From contig JAQGKN010000525.1 of assembly GCA_028290085.1 (NCBI GenBank), positions 1 to 6,740 of the forward strand: DNA of 6,740 nt, given 5' to 3'. A program made the position numbers and the translations under genes. Source of the stretch: Hyphomicrobiales bacterium (GTDB taxonomy: Bacteria; Pseudomonadota; Alphaproteobacteria; Rhizobiales; Beijerinckiaceae). Position 1 is the stretch's first letter. The number at the start of each line of letters is the position of its first letter. The notes beneath the pieces are model-generated. The model saw nothing but the letters and a program-made list of their open reading frames with translations. It was not told where the DNA came from and did no database searches. Below, in pieces: positions 1 to 6,740 of this stretch.

Positions 1-1
1 G

Positions 2-544
2 GCCTACATGGCCGGCAACGTCACGCTGGCCAACGCCGTCGGGACCGGGATCGCCGACGACAAGGCGGTCTATACCTACATGCCCGAGATCATCCGCTTC
101 TATCTCGGCGAAGAACCGCTCCTGAAGAACGTGCCGACGTGGCGCTGCCGCGAGCCCGACGCCCTGAAATACGTGCTCGAGCATTTGCCCGAACTCGTCG
201 TCAAGGAAGTGAACGGCTCGGGTGGCTACGGCATGCTGGTCGGCCCGCACGCAACGCGCGGCGAAATCGATTCCTTCGCCGCGAAACTGGCGCATGATCC
301 CGCAGGCTTCATCGCGCAGCCGACATTGTCGCTCTCCACCTGCCCGGCCTCCTTCGACGAAGGCATCGGCCCGCGCCATGTCGATCTGCGTCCCTTCGTT
401 CTCGCGGGCGCCGATGGTATCCGCGTCATACCCGGCGGCTTGACTCGCGTGGCCCTCAAGGAAGGATCGCTCGTCGTCAATTCGAGCCAGGGCGGCGGCA
501 CCAAGGATACGTGGGTCATCGACGACGAACCCGGACCCAACTGA
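2..544 (+). CDS. Circularly permuted ATP-grasp protein, C-terminal part (5' end outside window)
   Basis: The reading frame is open to the left window edge, so this is the C-terminal ~180 residues of a longer protein; family members are usually around 470 residues. Visible family motifs are a glycine-rich nucleotide-binding segment, [17 protein letters not shown] (nt 197-247), the DLRPF segment (nt 383-397) and [13 protein letters not shown] near the C-terminus (nt 479-517). These are typical of the circularly permuted type 2 ATP-grasp family (older DUF404/DUF407 names). ATP-grasp enzymes couple ATP hydrolysis to carboxylate-amine ligation, and this family has been proposed from gene neighbourhoods to form amide or peptide bonds on an unknown substrate. 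It is probably cytoplasmic, as no export signal is visible in this part. It lies 54 bases upstream of the alpha-E gene on the same strand, the usual partner arrangement. The ATG at position 8 is an internal methionine, not the start. Family assignment is firm; biochemical role is inference. Confidence 0.9.
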   Translation, partial: AYMAGNVTLANAVGTGIADDKAVYTYMPEIIRFYLGEEPLLKNVPTWRCREPDALKYVLEHLPELVVKEVNGSGGYGMLVGPHATRGEIDSFAAKLAHDPAGFIAQPTLSLSTCPASFDEGIGPRHVDLRPFVLAGADGIRVIPGGLTRVALKEGSLVVNSSQGGGTKDTWVIDDEPGPN

Positions 545-598
545 CATGCGCGCTCTAAAATCCGCCCCTTCCGAAGCCGATCATTCGCGAGCCGCCTG

Positions 599-1558
599 AT
601 GCTGTCCCGCACCGCCGACAATCTCTACTGGCTCGCGCGCTACATGGAACGGGCCGACTTCCTGGCCCGGATCATCGAAGCGACCCAGCGCCTCTCCACC
701 CTGCCGACCGCCTATGGCGGCACCGGCTCGGAATGGGAAAGCACGCTCAACGCCGCCGGCGTGCTGGAGGATTACGAGCGCATCTTTACGGAAATCACGG
801 AGGCGGACGCGATCCACTTTCTGGCGTTCGATTCCAGAAACCCATCCTCGATCCAGAACTGCATCGAACTCGCCCGCACCAATGCGCGCGCCGTCCGCAC
901 GGCTCTAACCATCGAGATGTGGCAGTCGATCAACACTGCCTGGCTCGAACTCAAACGCTACGAATCCTCGCTGGGCGCCAATGGCTCCGTCGATCGCATC
1001 GAGCTTTCGCGCTTCCTCGATTTCGTGAAGAAGACCTCGCTCGACTTCGACGGCTCCGCGCACCGGACAATGCTGCGCAACGATGCCTATTGGTTCTCGC
1101 GGCTAGGCCTCTACGTCGAACGCGCCGACACGACCGCGCGCATGCTGGACGTCAAATACCACGTCCTCCTGCCCGAAACGGAATCGGTGGGCGGCACGGT
1201 TGATTACTTCCAGTGGACCGCGATCCTGCGTGCCGTCTCCGCACTGACCGCCTATCATTGGGTTTATCGCGGCGGCATCAAACCGTGGCTCGTCGCCGAT
1301 CTGCTGATCCTGCGGCCCGAAATGCCGCGCTCGCTGCACTCCTGCTACGAGAACATCGTGCGTCTGCTCGACTCGATCTCACGCGCCTACGGGCGTCAGG
1401 GCCCGTCACAACGACAGGCCCGAAGCGTTCTGACGCGGCTTGAAAACGCGTCGATCAAAGAGATTTTCGGCACCGGCCTGCACGAGTTCCTGACGGCTTT
1501 CGTCGAGGACAACGACAGGCTCGGATCGAGCATCGCCGAACAATATCTGATCGATTGA
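599..1558 (+). CDS. Alpha-E domain protein (DUF403)
   Basis: This 319-residue protein has the family's normal length and begins with the characteristic MLSRTADNLYWLARYMERAD. A second copy of the same helical signature, YWFSRLGLYVERAD, sits at residues 164-177. The protein appears mostly alpha-helical, with no signal peptide or membrane segment. The alpha-E family is named for its helices and conserved glutamates. It has no proven activity, but it is almost always encoded beside, or fused to, circularly permuted ATP-grasp proteins, so it is thought to work with the ligase. The start at 599 is chosen because MLSRTADNLYW is the conserved N-terminus; the Shine-Dalgarno match upstream is weak, suggesting translation coupled to a shared transcript. 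The transglutaminase-fold gene starts only 7 bases after the stop, which supports one operon. Family identity is secure; function is unknown. Confidence 0.93.
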   Translation: MLSRTADNLYWLARYMERADFLARIIEATQRLSTLPTAYGGTGSEWESTLNAAGVLEDYERIFTEITEADAIHFLAFDSRNPSSIQNCIELARTNARAVRTALTIEMWQSINTAWLELKRYESSLGANGSVDRIELSRFLDFVKKTSLDFDGSAHRTMLRNDAYWFSRLGLYVERADTTARMLDVKYHVLLPETESVGGTVDYFQWTAILRAVSALTAYHWVYRGGIKPWLVADLLILRPEMPRSLHSCYENIVRLLDSISRAYGRQGPSQRQARSVLTRLENASIKEIFGTGLHEFLTAFVEDNDRLGSSIAEQYLID

Positions 1559-1565
1559 GGCTTCA

Positions 1566-2408
1566 ATGCGCATCCGGATCCGCCACGAGACGCATTACAC
1601 CTTCGATCCCCCGGCGAAATCGACTGTGCAGACGTTGCGCATGACGCCGCGCAACCATGAGGGACAGCATATTATCGGCTGGCGCATGGATGTGGATGCC
1701 GATTGCCTGCTGCGCGCCTCCGAGGATTCCTTCGGCAATATCGGGCACAGCTTTTCAGTCGAGGGGCCGCTGACCGAACTGACGATCATCGCGGAAGGCG
1801 ATGTCGAAACCTCCGACAATGCCGGCGTGGTGCGCGGCGGCGTCGAGCGCTTTCCCATCCAGGTCTATCTTCGCGATACCGACCTGACATTGGCCGGGAC
1901 GGATCTGCGCAACTTTGCAACGGACGCCGCGCGCGGCAATGAAGGCACGCTCGACACCTTGCACAGGCTGATGACGGCCGTGCACGAAACGATCAAGGTC
2001 GATCACAGCGCGAAACGCTACGAGCTCGTGGCCGCCAACGAAATTCTCGGCCGAAAATCGGCTGCTGCTGCCGATATCGGCCACGTCTTTGTCGCGTCGG
2101 CGCGCTTCCTCGGCATCGCGTCCCGAATCGTCGAGGGCTATTACCTGCCCTTGCCCGGCGAAGAGGGCGAGCCCGGCGGCCACAGCTGGGCGGAGGCCTT
2201 CGTCGAGGGGCTCGGGTGGATAGGTTTCGATGCGGCCCACGACGTTTGCCCGCAGGAAAATCACATCCGCGTGGCCATGGGCCTCGACCGACTCGGCGCA
2301 GCCCCTGCGCGCGCGGCGCGGCTGGGTGGCGACGGCACGAATGTCGAGGTGCGCATTGACCTCACCCCGCGCGGCGTTCAGACAAGCCAGCGGCAATCGC
2401 AATCCTGA
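1566..2408 (+). CDS. Transglutaminase-fold protein lacking the catalytic cysteine
   Basis: This 280-residue protein has the bacterial transglutaminase N-terminal beta domain (about residues 1-80, opening MRIRIRHETHYTFDPPA) and a transglutaminase-like core (about 150-230). In active relatives the core reads roughly G-V-C-Q-D-x-x-H. Here the same segment, aligned without gaps, reads A-A-A-A-D-I-G-H (residues 166-173), so Ala168 replaces the catalytic Cys. The other two triad residues are kept: His206 in GGHSWAEAF and Asp222 in WIGFDAAHD. The only cysteines are Cys47 and Cys228, and neither is at the active-site position. Cys228 belongs to the C-P-x-E-x-x-x-R-V-A segment that follows the Asp in the family. 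Active relatives are cysteine peptidases or acyl transferases; this copy is probably non-catalytic or has another role. There is no signal peptide. It starts 7 bases after the alpha-E stop, with TGAGG as a possible ribosome site. Fold assignment is firm; loss of activity is inferred. Confidence 0.92.
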   Translation: MRIRIRHETHYTFDPPAKSTVQTLRMTPRNHEGQHIIGWRMDVDADCLLRASEDSFGNIGHSFSVEGPLTELTIIAEGDVETSDNAGVVRGGVERFPIQVYLRDTDLTLAGTDLRNFATDAARGNEGTLDTLHRLMTAVHETIKVDHSAKRYELVAANEILGRKSAAAADIGHVFVASARFLGIASRIVEGYYLPLPGEEGEPGGHSWAEAFVEGLGWIGFDAAHDVCPQENHIRVAMGLDRLGAAPARAARLGGDGTNVEVRIDLTPRGVQTSQRQSQS

Positions 2409-2409
2409 T

Positions 2410-2439
2410 TTGCCCGACTGGCTTAGGCGAAGCTATAAG
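2410..2439 (+). promoter_or_regulatory. Possible sigma-70-type promoter before the Anbu gene
   Basis: In the 54-base gap between the transglutaminase-fold gene and the peptidase gene, TTGCCC (2410-2415) and TATAAG (2434-2439) lie 18 bases apart, a spacing suited to a housekeeping promoter. A transcript from here would begin near 2446 and have a leader of only about 17 bases, just covering the ribosome site. It could give the peptidase its own expression besides read-through from upstream. The match is by eye and could be chance. Confidence 0.3.
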
Positions 2440-2462
2440 AGTGCCCAAAGGAAGGGACCTCC

Positions 2463-3215
2463 ATGACTTACTGCTGCGGAATTCTCGTGCGTGACGGCCT
2501 CGTCATGATCGCGGATACCCGCACCAATGCGGGCCTCGACAACATCTCGACTTTTCGCAAGCTGCATGTGTTTGAGAAGAAGGGCCATCACGCCCTGGCC
2601 ATCGCCACGGCGGGCAATCTCTCGATCACGCAGAACGTGCTGCATTTCGTGCGCAATGGGGTCGAGAACGCCAAGACGAAGGAACTCGACCGCCTCGAGG
2701 ACATGACCGACATGTTCGCCGCTGCCCAACTCATCGGGCGTGCCGTGCGCAAGGTCGACGAAGTCTATGGCGAGGCGCTGGAACAGGCGAGCCTCAACTT
2801 CGACGTGTCCTTCCTCTTCGGCGGCCAGATCGCGGGCGGTCCGCCGCGCCTCTTCATGATCTATTCGGCGGGCAATTTCATCGAATGCACCCCCGACGCG
2901 CCCTTCCTGCAGATCGGCGAGCACAAATACGGCAAGCCGATTCTCGACCGCGCCGTGAATTTCAACACCGATCTCTACGACGCGCTGAAAATCGGCCTGA
3001 TCTCGATGGACTCGACCATCAAATCCAACCTCGGCGTCGGCTTGCCCATTGATATCGTGGTAACGCGCACGAACGACCCGAGCTTCGAGGTCGAGGCACG
3101 CATGGACGCTACGGACGAATATTTCCGCGACCTGCGTGAACGCTGGTCGGCCGCGCTGCGGGCCGCGCATATGGGCATTCCCCGGCCGAGTTTCAGCAAG
3201 AAGCCCGAGGCCTGA
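2463..3215 (+). CDS. Anbu peptidase (proteasome-type protease)
   Basis: The N-terminus, MTYCCGILVRDGLVMIADTR, followed by TNAGLDNISTFRKLHVFE, is the hallmark of Anbu, a bacterial relative of the 20S proteasome beta subunit and HslV. Removing Met1 exposes Thr2 as the N-terminal nucleophile. Asp18 and Lys33 match the other proteasome active-site residues, so the site looks intact. At 250 residues the length is normal for Anbu and longer than HslV. The family forms cytoplasmic assemblies without a known ATPase partner; its substrates are not established. A strong ribosome site, AAAGGAAGGGA (about 2447-2457), sits just before the ATG and supports this start. The gene closes the ATP-grasp/alpha-E/transglutaminase set, a neighbourhood seen repeatedly around Anbu, suggesting it trims or removes the product of the ligase. 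That link is inference from context. Residue 5 is Cys where Val is common; I attach no meaning to it. Confidence 0.95.
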   Translation: MTYCCGILVRDGLVMIADTRTNAGLDNISTFRKLHVFEKKGHHALAIATAGNLSITQNVLHFVRNGVENAKTKELDRLEDMTDMFAAAQLIGRAVRKVDEVYGEALEQASLNFDVSFLFGGQIAGGPPRLFMIYSAGNFIECTPDAPFLQIGEHKYGKPILDRAVNFNTDLYDALKIGLISMDSTIKSNLGVGLPIDIVVTRTNDPSFEVEARMDATDEYFRDLRERWSAALRAAHMGIPRPSFSKKPEA

Positions 3216-3235
3216 GGGGCGCGCCCGCTCAGCAG

Positions 3236-3317
3236 CGTCATTGCGAGGAGCGAAGCGACGAAACAATCCAGGAGTCGCGGGATCGCACTGGATCGCTTCG
3301 CTTCGCTCGCGATAACG
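3236..3317. repeat. Imperfect palindromic intergenic repeat
   Basis: Two arms face each other: CGTCATTGCGAGGAGCGAAG onward (3236-3271) and CTGGATCGCTTCGCTTCGCT onward (3288-3317). The right arm's complement matches the left with a few mismatches and small gaps, leaving a loop of about 16 bases. The motif with GAGCGAAGCGA and CAATCCAG resembles a dispersed repeat frequent between genes in Bradyrhizobium-like alphaproteobacteria; that comparison is from memory. It lies 20 bases past the Anbu stop. As RNA it would fold into a long hairpin that may mark or protect the operon's 3' end. No T tract follows, so it is not a classical terminator. Confidence 0.7.
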
Positions 3318-3370
3318 GCAACGAGGAAGTGCGCCCCTCTCCACGCTCTTTTCAGTGCCCCAACACACAC

Positions 3371-3399
3371 TTGCACTCCCATCCTGCCCGCGCTAGCTT
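3371..3399 (+). promoter_or_regulatory. Candidate thiC promoter
   Basis: TTGCAC (3371-3376) and TAGCTT (3394-3399) are separated by 17 bases. The -35 box is good and the -10 box only fair. A start about 7 bases downstream would fall near 3406, right at the 5' edge of the TPP riboswitch, as expected for its transcript. Position relative to the riboswitch is the main support; the boxes were picked by eye. Confidence 0.4.
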
Positions 3400-3403
3400 A
3401 CCG

Positions 3404-5399
<1,996 letters not shown>

Positions 5400-5415
5400 A
5401 AGACGCCTCACTCGC

Positions 5416-5545
5416 CGCGCGGTCCTTCTCCCGGTAGGAGAAAGTGACCGCGTGAGCGGGCGGATGAGGGGTTACGCATTCCCAGAACAGAGATCGTAAC
5501 CCCTCATCAGTCGGCTCCGCCGACAGCTTCTCCCCAGGGAGAAGC
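5416..5545. repeat. Cluster of four inverted repeats between thiC and the TRAP receptor gene
   Basis: Four hairpins follow one another. The first (5416-5454) has CGCGGTCC-TTCTCC paired with GGAGAA-GACCGCG, with small bulges and a 5-base loop. The second is a perfect 14-bp inverted repeat, GATGAGGGGTTACG (5463-5476) with its complement at 5495-5508, enclosing 18 bases. The third is GTCGGC-TCC-GCCGAC (5510-5524). The fourth is GCTTCTCCC-CA-GGGAGAAGC (5526-5545). The CTTCTCCC/GGGAGAAG and CCCCTCATC blocks resemble dispersed intergenic repeats common in Hyphomicrobiales (recalled, not searched). The likely effect is on 3' end formation or stability of thiC mRNA, and possibly insulation from the downstream gene. 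Confidence 0.7.
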
Positions 5546-5547
5546 GG

Positions 5548-5565
5548 GCCGCGTTAGCGGCTTTT
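5548..5565 (+). terminator. Terminator-like hairpin downstream of thiC
   Basis: GCCGC (5548-5552) and GCGGC (5557-5561) form a 5-bp GC stem with loop GTTA, followed at once by TTTT (5562-5565). This looks like a short intrinsic terminator for thiC, about 150 bases after its stop and 20 bases before the next start codon. The stem and T tract are both short, and it adjoins the repeat cluster, so it could instead be part of that repeat. Confidence 0.45.
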
Positions 5566-5585
5566 AACGAACGAAAAAGGCGCAT

Positions 5586-6662
5586 ATGACCACCCCAATC
5601 CCCTCGCGCCGCGCCCTGCTCGGAGCCTCAGCAACCGCCCTGATCGCCGCGCCCTACATCGCGCGTGCGCAGGAGGTGCCGCGCTGGCGGCTCATCACGT
5701 CATGGACGAAAAATCTCCCCGGCCCAGGCGTTTCTGCCGAGCGGCTTGCGCAGCGCATTACGCGCATGAGCGGCGGGCGACTCGTGGTCGAAGTGTTCCC
5801 GGCAGGCAGCATCGTGCCCGCCTTCGGCGTGTTCGAAGCCATTTCGAACGGCGTCGCGGAAATGGGCCACACGGCCTCCTTCTTCTGGGACGGCAAGCTG
5901 CCGGGCGCCGCGCTCTTCACAACAGCCCCCTTCGGCCTCGGCCCGCTCGAACACCAGACATGGATCGAGCAGCGCGGCGGACAGGCGCTCTGGGACGAGT
6001 TTTACCGCCCCTCGGGCGTGCGCGGCCTGCTGGCAGGAAACACCGGCCCCTCCATGGGCGGCTGGTTTCGCAAGGCAATCACCTCGCTGGATGACATCAA
6101 GGGCCTCCGCATTCGCGTTCAGGGCCTTGGTGGCGAGGTCTATCGCGAACTCGGCGCCACACCGCAGTCCATCCCGCCCGGCGACACGGTGCCAGCATTG
6201 GAACGCGGCACGATCGACGCCATCGAATTGCTCGCGCCGGTCAACGACCAGCCGCTCGGCTTCCAGCGTTTCGCGCCCGTCTATCACATGCCCGGCTTCA
6301 ACAAGCCGAATGGTGCCGCCGAGGCGCTGATCTCGATAGCAGCCTTCGAGAAACTGAGCCCCGATCTGCGCGCCATCGTTGAAACCGCCTGCGCCGCTGA
6401 GCATACGGCGGGGCTCGTCGAGGCGCAGGCGAGCAATGCCGCCGCCATCACCGAACTCGTCGCTCTTGGCGCAAAGGTGACGCCCTTTCCCGCCGAAGTC
6501 ATGCAGGCGATGCGCGCCAAGACCGCCATTGTTCTCGACCGCAAGGCAGGCGAAAGCGTCATGGCGGGCAAGATCGTGGCGTCCTATCGCAGCGCGGTCA
6601 CAGCCGGGCGAAACTGGGCCAGCATCGAAGCCTATATGGCGCAGGTCCTGCGCTCGTCCTGA
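5586..6662 (+). CDS. TRAP transporter solute-binding protein (DctP/TakP-like), Tat-exported
   Basis: This 358-residue periplasmic receptor starts with a twin-arginine-type signal: SRRALLGAS (Arg8-Arg9), a hydrophobic stretch, and a probable cleavage after ARA (residue 28). The mature part matches TRAP receptors: RWRLITSWTKNLPGPG, ISNGVAEMGHTASFFWDGK, LDDIKGLRIRVQGLGGEVYRELGATP and GDTVPALERGTIDAIE. It looks closest to the TakP-like group that binds 2-oxo acids, lactate or similar carboxylates. Arg175/Arg177 (LRIRV), Glu214 and Glu246 occupy positions expected near the ligand. Where that group usually has Glu-Trp, this protein has Glu214-Leu215, so the ligand may differ. AAGG (5577-5580) supports the start. 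The transporter membrane subunits (DctQ, DctM) are not adjacent in the window, so it is an orphan here or works with a distant set. Family is firm; ligand is unknown. Confidence 0.92.
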   Translation: MTTPIPSRRALLGASATALIAAPYIARAQEVPRWRLITSWTKNLPGPGVSAERLAQRITRMSGGRLVVEVFPAGSIVPAFGVFEAISNGVAEMGHTASFFWDGKLPGAALFTTAPFGLGPLEHQTWIEQRGGQALWDEFYRPSGVRGLLAGNTGPSMGGWFRKAITSLDDIKGLRIRVQGLGGEVYRELGATPQSIPPGDTVPALERGTIDAIELLAPVNDQPLGFQRFAPVYHMPGFNKPNGAAEALISIAAFEKLSPDLRAIVETACAAEHTAGLVEAQASNAAAITELVALGAKVTPFPAEVMQAMRAKTAIVLDRKAGESVMAGKIVASYRSAVTAGRNWASIEAYMAQVLRSS

Positions 6663-6665
6663 GGC

Positions 6666-6740
6666 TTACTTGCCCTTGCTCGTCACGCGCCAGATGGTGC
6701 CGCTGCCATCTTCGGAGACGAGCAGCGCGCCCTCGCGGTC
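6666..6740 (-). CDS. C-terminal end of a probable PQQ-dependent sugar/sorbosone dehydrogenase (partial)
   Basis: On the minus strand the frame is open from the right window edge to a TAA at 6666-6668, giving 24 residues: DREGALLVSEDGSGTIWRVT followed by SKGK. The pattern G-A-L-L-V-x-x-D-x-x-G-x-I-W-R-V is the usual last beta-propeller blade of the soluble glucose/L-sorbosone dehydrogenase family, periplasmic enzymes that oxidise sugars using PQQ. Only the tail is visible, so the propeller, cofactor residues and signal peptide cannot be checked. Its stop lies 3 bases from that of the convergent TRAP receptor gene. Another beta-propeller (NHL/SMP-30-like) protein is possible. Confidence 0.65.
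   Translation of the reverse strand, partial: DREGALLVSEDGSGTIWRVTSKGK

Noticed and set aside
2247..2249. Cys228 of the transglutaminase-fold protein as a substitute nucleophile
   Set aside because: It lies six residues after the catalytic Asp, in a C-P-x-E-x-x-x-R-V-A segment also present in active relatives, so it is not a relocated active-site cysteine.
1755..2402. A 215-codon minus-strand open frame opposite the transglutaminase-fold gene
   Set aside because: It is an antisense shadow of a well-matched family member; no motif or ribosome site of its own.
3217..3226. GGGCGCGCCC perfect 10-base palindrome after the Anbu stop
   Set aside because: It is short, made only of G and C in a GC-rich genome, and has no T tract; too likely by chance to call a terminator or operator.
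2433..3368. A 311-codon minus-strand open frame opposite the Anbu gene
   Set aside because: It mirrors Anbu codons and its start region is translated palindromic repeat. No family resemblance is visible.
5700..6404. A 234-codon minus-strand open frame opposite the TRAP receptor gene
   Set aside because: It is an antisense shadow with composition typical of complemented GC-rich coding sequence; the plus-strand protein is clearly real.

Overview
The window comes from a GC-rich alphaproteobacterium, most likely of the Hyphomicrobiales (Rhizobiales). Three things point there: the gene content (an Anbu-type proteasome-like peptidase with its ATP-grasp/alpha-E/transglutaminase partners, and a ThiC-type thiamine gene behind a TPP riboswitch), the GC-rich codon use, and two kinds of palindromic intergenic repeat that resemble repeats common in that order. 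No genus can be fixed from the sequence alone.

Layout. Positions 2-3215 hold four co-directional genes forming the widespread but functionally unresolved Anbu cluster: the C-terminal part of a circularly permuted ATP-grasp protein (cut by the window edge), an alpha-E domain protein, a transglutaminase-fold protein, and the Anbu peptidase. Positions 3216-3566 are non-coding. They hold an imperfect palindromic repeat, a promoter candidate and a clear TPP riboswitch. thiC (phosphomethylpyrimidine synthase) follows at 3567-5399. Positions 5400-5585 hold a dense series of hairpins ending in a terminator-like stem with a T tract. A Tat-exported TRAP-type solute-binding protein occupies 5586-6662. 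The last 75 bases are the 3' end of a convergent minus-strand gene that looks like a PQQ-dependent sugar/sorbosone dehydrogenase.

How the genes fit together. In the first cluster, the ATP-grasp protein is predicted to make an amide or peptide bond, with the alpha-E protein as partner. The transglutaminase-fold and Anbu proteins would cut, transfer or remove the product. The real substrate is not known. The most notable point is that the transglutaminase-fold protein has alanine where the family's catalytic cysteine belongs, while the catalytic His and Asp remain. This copy is therefore probably a non-catalytic binding or scaffold protein, or needs another copy elsewhere for activity.

The second unit is a stand-alone thiC controlled by thiamine pyrophosphate. 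The third is an orphan periplasmic receptor: no TRAP membrane subunits lie next to it in this window. I see no phage, transposon, CRISPR, rRNA or tRNA features. Most of the window is ordinary conserved chromosome, and I do not claim a wholly new system.
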